64,000 bases of DNA from Roseovarius sp. EL26. Its GTDB lineage: Bacteria; Pseudomonadota; Alphaproteobacteria; Rhodobacterales; Rhodobacteraceae. Within the stretch, counting starts at the first letter, position 1; each line of letters starts with the position of its first letter. The stretch covers positions 534,436 to 598,435 of the forward strand of contig NZ_OUMZ01000006.1 in NCBI RefSeq assembly GCF_900327775.1. Direction: 5' to 3'. The position numbers and the translations under genes were made by a program. This document shows, piece after piece, positions 38,172-46,163 of the stretch. The notes under the pieces are model-generated. The model did no database searches, was not told the origin of the DNA, and saw only the letters and a list, made by a program, of their open reading frames with translations.

Positions 38172-39321
38172 GAGAGTGGTCTTTCAAATGGAAGGAACGT
38201 TGCTTTTGATGGGTCATCAGCGTATCCAGCACTGTTTTCACGGCGATTTTGCAAAATTGCGTTTCAGTGCAGTCGAGCCGCCCTGTTTCGCCAAATTTAT
38301 TGGCCGGTGCGCCGCCGCCGCATAAGGCAAAATGGCCGCAAGTTTTCTTGCAGCGAGCAACCCCTGCCGCCACTGCAGATTGGCATTTCAGAAAAGTGCG
38401 ACTGAAGAAAATATCAGCGATGTCCGAAATCTCTTTAACGTTGCCGAACAGAAAATCGGAATAGTCTTCAGACTCTATACCTAGTAATTCAGGCGAGTAG
38501 GTCGAGATATTGCCCTTGGTATCCACGGACAGGATCGCGCCCGGCACGTTCTCTTGATTGCGCGCGGGCAGACCACGCCGAGCACCGTCAAGCAAGCTGG
38601 TCAAGACCATAGCCTCGCGTAAACGCGGTGGGTCTTCATAGGTCTCAAGCGTGTTAACAAACTCGCTGATGAACGCTTTGATTCGATCTTGGGCGGAGGC
38701 CTCGAACAGGGTCGAACGTGCGTTGATCCCATCAATCTCTTCTATGTTAAGGCCAATATACGCAGGCCCCGCATCAACAAGTGCACCGGCTATCTCTCGC
38801 GGGCGATCCAGCGCGGCTTCGGTAATCACGGCAATGATGTGAAACGGCACGTCCGCGAGGCGCAACTTTTCGATCCCGCCCATAGTGCTGTGCCAGGTAC
38901 CTCGCCCGCGCCGGTCGGTACGAAACAGGTCATTCAGATCTTCCGGGCCGTCAAGGCTGACTCCAACGGACACGGTAGGGTCTTTTAGGTACTCAATCCA
39001 CGCGTCCGTAATCAGCGTTGCATTGGTTTGGAAGCTCTGCCGCGGGATGCCTCTGCCCGAGGCGGTTTGCAAAATCTTAACCGCATTTCGATACCAGTCT
39101 GGCGACAGAACCAGCGGCTCGCCCGCGTGCCAGATCAGCGTCGTGTCATCTTGAAAGGCAGCGCTGGCGACGATGTGCGCACCAATTGCTTGCAGCACGT
39201 CGTCCCCCATGCGGGCATTATTCGCCCGATCCGGTAAATAGCAATAGCTGCAGTCGAGGTTACAGAAGGTCGTCGGCTGCAGCACTAAAAGCTGCGTTCG
39301 CGCTAAGCCACCAATATACAC
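38164..39321 (-). CDS. radical SAM/SPASM peptide maturase, GrrM/OscB-like
   Basis: 385 residues from a GTG nine bases after the precursor stop. The radical SAM cluster site C20-x3-C24-x2-C27 is in LQPTTFCNLDCSYCYLPDR, very close to the GrrM/OscB family N-terminus. The C-terminal SPASM part has CQSAVAAG, CKKTCGHFALCGGGAPANKF and DCTETQFCKIAVKTV, again in the GrrM pattern. These enzymes form three-residue cyclophanes between an aromatic ring and the side chain two residues later. The adjacent precursor has W-x-N repeats, the expected substrate form. Confidence 0.92.
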   Translation of the reverse strand: MYIGGLARTQLLVLQPTTFCNLDCSYCYLPDRANNARMGDDVLQAIGAHIVASAAFQDDTTLIWHAGEPLVLSPDWYRNAVKILQTASGRGIPRQSFQTNATLITDAWIEYLKDPTVSVGVSLDGPEDLNDLFRTDRRGRGTWHSTMGGIEKLRLADVPFHIIAVITEAALDRPREIAGALVDAGPAYIGLNIEEIDGINARSTLFEASAQDRIKAFISEFVNTLETYEDPPRLREAMVLTSLLDGARRGLPARNQENVPGAILSVDTKGNISTYSPELLGIESEDYSDFLFGNVKEISDIADIFFSRTFLKCQSAVAAGVARCKKTCGHFALCGGGAPANKFGETGRLDCTETQFCKIAVKTVLDTLMTHQKQRSFHLKDHSHG

Positions 39322-39330
39322 GGATTTGCT

Positions 39331-39390
39331 CTACCAATTGACCCAGTTGCGCCAGTTAGGCCAATTGGACCAATTGCCCCAATTGTACCA
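39331..39390 (-). repeat. tandem 9-nt repeats coding W-x-N units
   Basis: On the coding strand TGG-NNN-AAT/AAC triplets repeat six times. Third positions differ between copies, so the repetition is kept at protein level and not only by recent slippage. Confidence 0.85.
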
Positions 39391-39588
39391 TTGCGCGAAG
39401 CGGTTCGGCTGAGTTGCCCCGTCTTGCACATCGACGCCCAAAATTTGAGCCGATGCATCGGCAATTCTCTGAGCAATTTCAGAGCGTTTCTCGCTGTCTT
39501 GCGCGTCAATCTTCGCGTGCAAAGCACTTCCCCAAAGGCTGGAAAGGATTACGCAAATTGCCGCCGATCGAAACTTTATTTGCTTCAT
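39331..39588 (-). CDS. W-x-N repeat precursor peptide (predicted cyclophane RiPP)
   Basis: 85 residues from the ATG at 39588 (a TTG at 39609 is possible). Residues 1-25 are a Sec signal (RSAAICVILSSLWGSALHA), 26-65 a charged helical leader (SEKRSEIAQRIADASAQI), and 67-85 the core: six successive W-x-N units ending in a final Trp. At DNA level the repeats are AATTGG-type motifs on the opposite strand (39331-39390). Precursors with a signal peptide are known in the GrrA/OscA type, whose product is exported. Immediately upstream of the radical SAM gene. Confidence 0.9.
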   Translation of the reverse strand: MKQIKFRSAAICVILSSLWGSALHAKIDAQDSEKRSEIAQRIADASAQILGVDVQDGATQPNRFAQWYNWGNWSNWPNWRNWVNW

Positions 39589-40212
39589 GCGACTATCCAA
39601 TTTTCTCAAATTAATGTTTAAATTGTAATGATTTCCTCTGATTCGCGCAAGTTAGGGTAGAATTGTCACCCGAATAGGTTCGTTTGGAGTTTGAGTTTCG
39701 CGAGCGGTCGGGCGCAGTGACCCCCAAGTTTTGCCTCAACAAATAGAAATGAACATAATCTCAGGAAATGTTCACTTTAGCACATGCTGCTTTTCATCGT
39801 TTTTGCAAAGCCTACAAAGCTGCCATTCGGAACCAAAACGCCATTGGTGGGTTTGTCCCGCTCCTCGATGGTCGAAGCCACTCGCAGCGAAAGAGTGGTT
39901 TGGATTTTTGAATTCGGTATCGGAGAGTGACCGCAATCGGGAAGTATTCTGAGATGAAACAAATAATGTGCCGCTCCCGCGAAAAAATGCTGCGCCAGCG
40001 AGTCCCGAAATACCAAGGCCTGCATTGTCCCGCGTTGTGTGAGTTCACCATGCATTGGAATTCGCAGGTGCAGCGAAAGTCTGCAATGACGGGCGGCAAC
40101 GCAGCATCGCCGAGGGTGGCTGGATGTCGGCTCTGGGCCGAAAGGGAGGGGGAGGGTTCAAACTTTTCACCTTTTGCCGAGGACCTGAGGAGGAGCCTTT
40201 TCTTGCAGAAAG
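39589..40212. other. promoter side of the peptide operon; otherwise no gene recognised
   Basis: 624 bases. The part up to about 39700 should hold the promoter of the peptide operon. From 39790 to 40110 it contains degenerate sequence with repeated words (AAAGCTGCCATTCG, CGCAGCGAAAG, GCAGCGAAAGTCTGCAATG) similar to other gaps. A 116-codon plus frame from 39927 has no ribosome-binding site and is not supported. Confidence 0.45.
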
Positions 40213-40407
40213 TTAGACTTGAATTGAAGAATCCACTGGCGGGAATGCGGCTAATGATGAACCAGAGCCTCGGTTAGCAAATACGCTCAGTTCTCCAGAA
40301 CGTTTTGAATACGGACACTCTTCTAAAACTGTAACATCGGCGCCAAATTCTTTGTGCTCAAGATTTTGCTCAGTCGTTGATGTTCTGCGACACCCATATT
40401 TTGTCAT
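40213..40407 (-). CDS. possible small protein or peptide precursor
   Basis: 64 residues. An AGGAGAG sequence eleven bases before the ATG (40407) gives unusually good initiation for a gap frame. Sequence starts MTKYGCRRTSTTEQNLEHKE, two Cys early (positions 6 and 31), a C-terminal part rich in Ser/Gly/Ala/Pro. No signal peptide. Family unknown. It is divergent from the membrane spermidine-synthase-like gene and could be the substrate of a nearby modifying enzyme, which is speculation. Confidence 0.4.
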   Translation of the reverse strand: MTKYGCRRTSTTEQNLEHKEFGADVTVLEECPYSKRSGELSVFANRGSGSSLAAFPPVDSSIQV

Positions 40408-40723
40408 TGGTGCTTACTCTCCTATTTGTCCTGAAATATAAGTAGGAAACGATGTTCTCAAATTGAAATGGAGCCAAATGAGAAAGCTCTAGTTATGTTT
40501 TTCTGAAACCTGAAAATTCGCGCTAGGGCCTACTCAAATGAGAATGAGTGCTAAACGTATTGATCGTTTTGAAGGCGGCCTGCGACTTGGCCGATTGTGT
40601 TCAGCGGATAAAAGGTTGAACATTCCTATCTGTGCTCTTTCCTAGAGCAACAATCACTTCTATAGGTTGCATGAAGTGGAGCGGGCTATGCTTTGTTCGG
40701 TTTAACAGTGGCTGAAAATACAA
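40408..40723. promoter_or_regulatory. divergent intergenic region
   Basis: 316 bases between the 64-residue frame and the membrane spermidine-synthase-like gene. AT-rich stretches that could hold promoters for both directions; two imperfect copies of CAAATGAGAA (40474-40487 area and 40536-40545) are visible. No gene. Confidence 0.4.
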
Positions 40724-43066
40724 GTGATAAGTAGCAAGATATCTCAACTAAGCTATGGCGGACCCGCCACCATGCTCTCTTTACTAGCCTTGCTTTCAGG
40801 CGCTTGCGGTCTGGCTTATGAGATCATCTTATCTCGGTTATTTTCCAACTACTTTGGTGACAACTTCCTGATGAGCGGCATCGTCCTATGCGGTGTGTTT
40901 TTTGGAATTGCCTGTGGCGCTTTATTGAGCTGGAAATTTCTGCGCGCCTTGGCCTGGATCGAGATTGCAATTGGGCTCTATGCCGTATTGGTGATTACGC
41001 TCTTTTCGAATTGGGGTTTTGATATCGTCGCCTATGCCGGATCACCTTTGATTAATGCGCTCAAACTGACTTTGTTTTTGATTATACCCGCTTTTTTGAT
41101 AGGCACCTGTGTACCCTTATTTACGCATTATGCGCAGGCCAATTCGGGAGAATATCGAAACGTGTTTTCACACGTCTATGGCCTTTATAATGTTGGGGCT
41201 CTGCTGAGCGTCTGCGCGATTGAGTTTTGGTTGTTTCGCAGCTTCGGCTTGCAGATCACAGGCTATAGTATCGCAGTGTTGAACTTCATGATTGGCGTAA
41301 ACCTCTTGTGGCTCAAACCTTGGAAGCGGCTAAGTGAGAGTTCCACCAGAGAAGTTGCCTGGCCTGAGCGCAAAATCGGTTGCGTACTTTTCTCAGCAAG
41401 CCTCGCAAGTGGGGTGTTTCAGCTGTTTGTCTTGCGCTTTTCATTTTCAATTTTCGGGCCGTTGCAAGAGAATTTCGCCATCATTCTGATATCGGCTATT
41501 GCTGGTCTAGCGATTGGATCCTGGATGGCACTGCGCAATTTGTTAAGCTTTCAGCAGGCTGTCATTGGGGCAGCGATTGCTATTCTCATGCTGTTTGTCC
41601 TGGCCTCTGGCGTTATCGATTTTTGGATACTTATGCTGAACTGGGCGCAGAGCGACTTTCAAGAACTGATACTAAAAATTCTCCTATTGGTTGGGTTGAG
41701 TTTGCCGGTGTTCTTGTGTTTTGGAGCATTGGTCCCGCTCGCCGTGCAACAAAATGAATCAAGACAGGCTGTTGCAGGAACGCTTTTGGCGATTTCAAGC
41801 TTTGGCAATGGAGTTGGGGTCTTACTGATGTACTGCTTACTGTACCCCCATCTGAACCTACCGACTATTGCACTGATATTGGTCGCTATGCTGATGGCTG
41901 CTTGGGCGTTTATAGGTGGCAGAGTCGGCTCTTGGGCAAGTGGCTTAGCCATCGCTGCTACCAGCGCTGTATTGGTTTTTTCGGGGCTAAAGCTTTGGCC
42001 TCAAGCTGAATTGACACTTGGCTATCGGACGATGTCTTCGGCGGATCAGATTGAATACAGCCGTCGGTCGTTCATAACAGCGAAGCAGTATAAACATTAT
42101 GACCAAAGTGCTGCATTGGTCTCTTTATCAGACGGGAGTCGGTCATTGGTGTTCAATGGCTATCGTAGCTTGACCTTTGGGCCGAATAGCCGAGCCGATC
42201 TACATGAAGCTGTTGTTGGCATGTTGCCTGCAGTGTTCACACAGAGCACAAGTAACGCGCTTGTGCTGGGTTTAGGAACTGGGATTTCTGCTGGTTCAAC
42301 GGCTTTGATCTATGACCACACAGATGTAGTGGAAATTAATCCGGCGATTTTGGAAATCCCGCACCATTTTCCAACCGCCAATCACAACATAATGCAACGT
42401 GATTCAGTTGACGTGATTTTAGATGATGGCATCAGCAGACTATTGCGCGATGAACAGAGCTATGACGCAATCATCAACACAGTGACCAGTCCGAATTACT
42501 ATGCTGCATCCAAGCTATACACGCAGGACTTCTATGACATCGTTAAGACACGCCTCAATGATCGGGGGATGTATTCGACTTGGTTTGACCTGACGATCTC
42601 AGAAGACGGTATTGCTATATTGCTCAACACGTTGGACGAGAGTTTCTCTCACTGCCGCTATTTTGTCCTGAATGCGGCGTACTTCAATGCGCTCTGCAGC
42701 GAGCAACCGATTATCTACCGATCCACCTCAGAGGTGCAGAACCGGCTTCGCGCGGATCCACTCAAAGCGCTATTTAAAAGGCATGGCTTGGTTCCAAACT
42801 TTGGCACCTTTTTTGCAGCTTTGGAGGTGCGCTTTGATGCATCATTCATGACGCGCAGTTCTGCCGCGATAAACACGTTGGATCTGCCTGCCATCGAGTT
42901 TGTGGTGTCTCGAGCCTCTGATCAAGAGCGGGCATCAGATCGTCTTGGCCATCTCATAGCTAGCAATGTCGACGCGCAAAGGCGTGCAGCTTTGGGGAAA
43001 GTGCAGTGGCGAGAAAACTGCCGTCTCATCATGAAAATGACCCGGCTGGAGTTCGAAGGATGCTGA
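40724..43066 (+). CDS. polytopic membrane protein with C-terminal spermidine-synthase-like domain
   Basis: 780 residues from a GTG (an ATG at 40772 is an alternative). About fourteen hydrophobic segments in two sets (residues 15-200 and 225-430), then a soluble Rossmann domain at about 500-690: VLGLGTGISAGST, VVEINPAILEIPHHFP, DSVDVILDDGISRLL, IINTVTSPNYYAASKLYT. The segment NTVTSP stands where spermidine synthases have the catalytic D-S-S-D-P, so aminopropyl transfer is unlikely; another SAM-type reaction or a structural role is more probable. First gene of a five-gene plus-strand set. Confidence 0.75.
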   Translation: MISSKISQLSYGGPATMLSLLALLSGACGLAYEIILSRLFSNYFGDNFLMSGIVLCGVFFGIACGALLSWKFLRALAWIEIAIGLYAVLVITLFSNWGFDIVAYAGSPLINALKLTLFLIIPAFLIGTCVPLFTHYAQANSGEYRNVFSHVYGLYNVGALLSVCAIEFWLFRSFGLQITGYSIAVLNFMIGVNLLWLKPWKRLSESSTREVAWPERKIGCVLFSASLASGVFQLFVLRFSFSIFGPLQENFAIILISAIAGLAIGSWMALRNLLSFQQAVIGAAIAILMLFVLASGVIDFWILMLNWAQSDFQELILKILLLVGLSLPVFLCFGALVPLAVQQNESRQAVAGTLLAISSFGNGVGVLLMYCLLYPHLNLPTIALILVAMLMAAWAFIGGRVGSWASGLAIAATSAVLVFSGLKLWPQAELTLGYRTMSSADQIEYSRRSFITAKQYKHYDQSAALVSLSDGSRSLVFNGYRSLTFGPNSRADLHEAVVGMLPAVFTQSTSNALVLGLGTGISAGSTALIYDHTDVVEINPAILEIPHHFPTANHNIMQRDSVDVILDDGISRLLRDEQSYDAIINTVTSPNYYAASKLYTQDFYDIVKTRLNDRGMYSTWFDLTISEDGIAILLNTLDESFSHCRYFVLNAAYFNALCSEQPIIYRSTSEVQNRLRADPLKALFKRHGLVPNFGTFFAALEVRFDASFMTRSSAAINTLDLPAIEFVVSRASDQERASDRLGHLIASNVDAQRRAALGKVQWRENCRLIMKMTRLEFEGC

Positions 43067-43156
43067 ATAAATTTGTGGCAGATTTCCATTATCGGGGAAT
43101 GCAGAGTAAAGCCGACGCGTCACGTGCTACTGGGAAAAAAATGGGAACCGTTTATA

Positions 43157-43804
43157 ATGCATGAAAGATCTGATGACGCCGATCATGCGCAGTTCCTCAA
43201 AGATTGCTACGACGTTACTTCGCGCGAAGAATTAACGCAGATCTATGACGAATGGGCTGATTCTTATGATGCAGATGCAAAGACTCGTCATTCGGCACAG
43301 CCAAGAGCCGTGGCGACAGTATTTTGCAGTCTGAACCTGAATAAAGCCACACGCATTCTTGATATTGGTGCCGGTACTGGGTTGATTGGAGAAGGTTTGA
43401 AAAAGCACGGGTATTTAGATATTTCGGCTCTGGATCCGTCTGTCAAAATGCTGGAAATGGCCAGATGCAAGGGCATCTATAAATCTTATTATCCGATATA
43501 CCTTGGCGAAAAGCTTTCTTTTTCCGATGAGAGCTTTGATGCGATTGTTGCCTCAGGTATTTTTACGCCAGGCCATGTTGGGGCTGCTGTTTTTCCAGAA
43601 CTTAATCGTATTCTGACCACTTCTGGAACAATGGTGTTTTCTATGAATACGAAACTTTTGAAGGACCCAGAGTTCGAAACGATTCTTCACCAAGGAGAAT
43701 GTTTGGGCTGGCAGTTGGAGAACGTGGCGGAGCCATTTTCCATGATGGATCACGAGTATTCTGGGGCGCAAGCTGTGGTCGTGACTTTGTGTAAGTGTGG
43801 CTGA
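43157..43804 (+). CDS. class I SAM-dependent methyltransferase
   Basis: 215 residues from MHERSDDADHAQFLKDCYD. Motif I is ILDIGAGTGLIGEGL, motif post-I SALDPSVKMLEMA, and FDAIVASGIFTPGHVG follows. The N-terminal YDVTSREELTQIYDEWADSYDAD is typical of the METTL27/WBSCR27-like branch. Small-molecule or peptide methylation is possible. Overlaps the next frame only before that gene's chosen start. Confidence 0.82.
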   Translation: MHERSDDADHAQFLKDCYDVTSREELTQIYDEWADSYDADAKTRHSAQPRAVATVFCSLNLNKATRILDIGAGTGLIGEGLKKHGYLDISALDPSVKMLEMARCKGIYKSYYPIYLGEKLSFSDESFDAIVASGIFTPGHVGAAVFPELNRILTTSGTMVFSMNTKLLKDPEFETILHQGECLGWQLENVAEPFSMMDHEYSGAQAVVVTLCKCG

Positions 43805-43827
43805 AACTTGATGGAAAGCAGTGTTAT

Positions 43828-45441
43828 ATGAATAAGTTTTTTTCTGTTATATTTTGTGCCTGCCTTCTGACTTGCGGACTGGTTGCAGCTTCAAATCTGT
43901 CTGCTCAAGAGCATAGCAATGCTGACACCTTGCGACGATATGTACGTTTGGCGCAGGTGGATCCGCTCTATGCTTGGCCGGTTGTCGATCTGACGCAAAT
44001 GGAAGTTGCGATTGAAGCGTTAAACGCCTCTCGCGCAGAGATTTTGACCTATGCCAAAGAGCAATATACAGCTGAGCAACAGGCCCGAATTGCAATCGCT
44101 CTTTATCCAACGTCATACTTGAGTGAAATGATCGAACTGGAGCGTTTACGCCGGGCTCTTTCTATGGCCTCTGGCCCGACAGACACTGAGGCTTATCACC
44201 AGCAATTGCTGGCTACGATTGAGGCGCATCAAAATTATTTAGGTGTCTTGAAAGCCGCGCTTGCCGCCACTTCCAATGGACAAACCTATAAAGGATTGGA
44301 ATTCCATTTCGGTCGTAGCAGTTTTGCGCATTTTATCGAGGGTGTGGAGGGCTATCAGGCAGATACTGAAGTCATGCTTAAGCGTGCAAAGGCGCGTTGG
44401 CAGTGTACGCAAACGGGGGAGCAAGATTGCGAGGAGCCGGACTGGCAGGTCACATCAGAGCCCGAAATAAAAGAATATTCAAAAGAGGTTTTTCAGCAGG
44501 CTCCAGCCAAAATCACCCGAGCGATCCGGGAAGAGGGAAAGCTGGGTGGGCAAATCGTTGGAACAGGTTGGGCGATCTTAAACAATGCTGACTGCTATTT
44601 GAACAAAGGGCCGATACCGTTTTTAACATGGCAATTTCCGACAGCATCAGGTGTGCCGATATTCAGGCCTGAGGTGGTTAGCGATGTGTATGTGCATGAT
44701 CATCGGGCTGATGATAGCAGCAACGATTATGAACGCATTTTGCAAACGTTGGGTATGCAGGGATTATTATTTCAACCCCATACCAACCTGTATGCCTGCC
44801 CAGACGCATCACGGGATGCCGCTCAGTTGAGAGCTATGGTGTTTATTCACAAGTTTGCCCAAGAGTTTGAAGCGCCGTCAGACACGATAGGAAACGTATC
44901 GCTTACAACGGCGTTGGCACAGCTGAAGGCAACCAGTGAGCAGCTAAGTGATGCATCTGTATTGGTCGAGAATGACGTGCAGGCGTTTGTGGTAGCGTTG
45001 TCTCATCTGTTAACCGAGTATGAAATCGAAGAATTAGATGCCGTTTTGGGTTCGGATGTACGCCTGGACTTGGAAAACGTGGCTTTGGCTTATCGACTGA
45101 AAACACCGTTTCTAAGTCATGAGATCATGAATTTGGTGTATAGCAATACCGCCATTGCAGACTATGTGCCTTACGCGCCGTGGGGATTTCTCGAGGAGTT
45201 GTTGTTTACACGTAATGGCGTAGAGCTATTGGCCGGAGGCAATAATCCAAGCATTGTGCTTAGGGATTATAATCAGGTGGAGCGACTACGGGATGGTGTG
45301 TCTCCCCGGTTGCTCAGCTATACGCGAGATTTGGCGCGTGAGTTCGGCATTGATGAAATGATTGCGATTTTGTTGAAAGGCTTGGACGCCGAATATCGTC
45401 TCGCGAGTTACCAATATCGTCCGCACCTATTTGGGAAGTAG
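43828..45441 (+). CDS. exported protein of unknown function
   Basis: 537 residues from the ATG at 43828 with GGAAAG upstream. Signal peptide MNKFFSVIFCACLLTCGLVAASNLSAQ. The mature part is mainly helical and acidic, with few Cys (CTQTGEQDCEEPDW, ADCYLN, LYACPD) that may pair in the periplasm. No family recognised. It belongs to the plus-strand set 40724-46063. Confidence 0.7.
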   Translation: MNKFFSVIFCACLLTCGLVAASNLSAQEHSNADTLRRYVRLAQVDPLYAWPVVDLTQMEVAIEALNASRAEILTYAKEQYTAEQQARIAIALYPTSYLSEMIELERLRRALSMASGPTDTEAYHQQLLATIEAHQNYLGVLKAALAATSNGQTYKGLEFHFGRSSFAHFIEGVEGYQADTEVMLKRAKARWQCTQTGEQDCEEPDWQVTSEPEIKEYSKEVFQQAPAKITRAIREEGKLGGQIVGTGWAILNNADCYLNKGPIPFLTWQFPTASGVPIFRPEVVSDVYVHDHRADDSSNDYERILQTLGMQGLLFQPHTNLYACPDASRDAAQLRAMVFIHKFAQEFEAPSDTIGNVSLTTALAQLKATSEQLSDASVLVENDVQAFVVALSHLLTEYEIEELDAVLGSDVRLDLENVALAYRLKTPFLSHEIMNLVYSNTAIADYVPYAPWGFLEELLFTRNGVELLAGGNNPSIVLRDYNQVERLRDGVSPRLLSYTRDLAREFGIDEMIAILLKGLDAEYRLASYQYRPHLFGK

Positions 45442-45452
45442 AGGGAATTGTC

Positions 45453-45743
45453 GTGAATGTGGTCATCTATTTACTTTTGATTGTTGTGGCCGCTGGTTTT
45501 GCCACTACGTTTGTACGCCTTTTTATGTTTTTCGGATCTTTTTCGAGTTTGATTTTTACCTCGCAGGAAACGGGTCGCGACAAGCCTCGGGTAGATGTTC
45601 TAACCTATGCCTATGTCTTCGCCTCTGTATGGTATACGATTCAGCAAAATTCTATTGTTGACGCAATATCCCTGATGGAGGGAAATCTACTTACCATTTT
45701 CGCAGGTTTGTATTCCCAAGAAATGGGAAAAATATGCGCCTGA
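45453..45743 (+). CDS. small membrane protein
   Basis: 96 residues from a GTG with AGAGGG upstream. N-terminal TM (VVIYLLLIVVAAGFATTFVRLFMFFG), a polar middle and a second weaker hydrophobic stretch. Unknown family. Its end overlaps the next gene by 10 bases, so the two are coupled. Confidence 0.65.
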   Translation: MNVVIYLLLIVVAAGFATTFVRLFMFFGSFSSLIFTSQETGRDKPRVDVLTYAYVFASVWYTIQQNSIVDAISLMEGNLLTIFAGLYSQEMGKICA

Positions 45744-46063
45744 AGAAATTTCTTGCTCCTATCGCAGCACGGCTCATTCAATGGTACGATGCGCGGCCCT
45801 TTTTGTTCTTTCTGGGTAGCTTGTGCGTTTGCATTTTTATAGGCATTCTCGCAGTTGAAACTTTAGGTGCGGCGGTAGAATCTGCTTGGTGGATCGTAAC
45901 CCTTTTGCTCTTCCCAGTCGGTATTATTTTAGCACTAGTTTATGGGGTTATTGGTTGCTTCCTAGGGCTGGAATATATCCGAATAGTAATAGGATTTGGG
46001 CAAATCTTCCCCAAAATTGCTGAATATGAAAACTACGTCATTTGGCAATTGCGTAAACTTTGA
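45734..46063 (+). CDS. small membrane protein
   Basis: 109 residues with two TM segments (FLFFLGSLCVCIFIGILAV and WWIVTLLLFPVGIILALVYGVIG). Unknown family. Last gene of the plus-strand set; the following gene is convergent. Confidence 0.65.
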   Translation: MRLKKFLAPIAARLIQWYDARPFLFFLGSLCVCIFIGILAVETLGAAVESAWWIVTLLLFPVGIILALVYGVIGCFLGLEYIRIVIGFGQIFPKIAEYENYVIWQLRKL

Positions 46064-46163
46064 GTTAAAAGCGAGTGATAAACTTTTATAAGTAAGAAGG
46101 TTACGTTGTTGGAGTCTTCATCTTAAGTCCAATAAATAGCAGGCATCTATAAATTTCCACACC

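Noticed and set aside
39331..39390. CRISPR-like or simple DNA repeat
   Set aside because: The short repeats lie inside a coding frame and encode W-x-N units; spacing is 9 nt with no spacers.
39927..40277. 116-codon plus frame
   Set aside because: No initiation signal and it crosses degenerate repeat-like sequence.
40724..43066. Active spermidine synthase
   Set aside because: The catalytic Asp motif is replaced by NTVTSP, so only the fold is supported.
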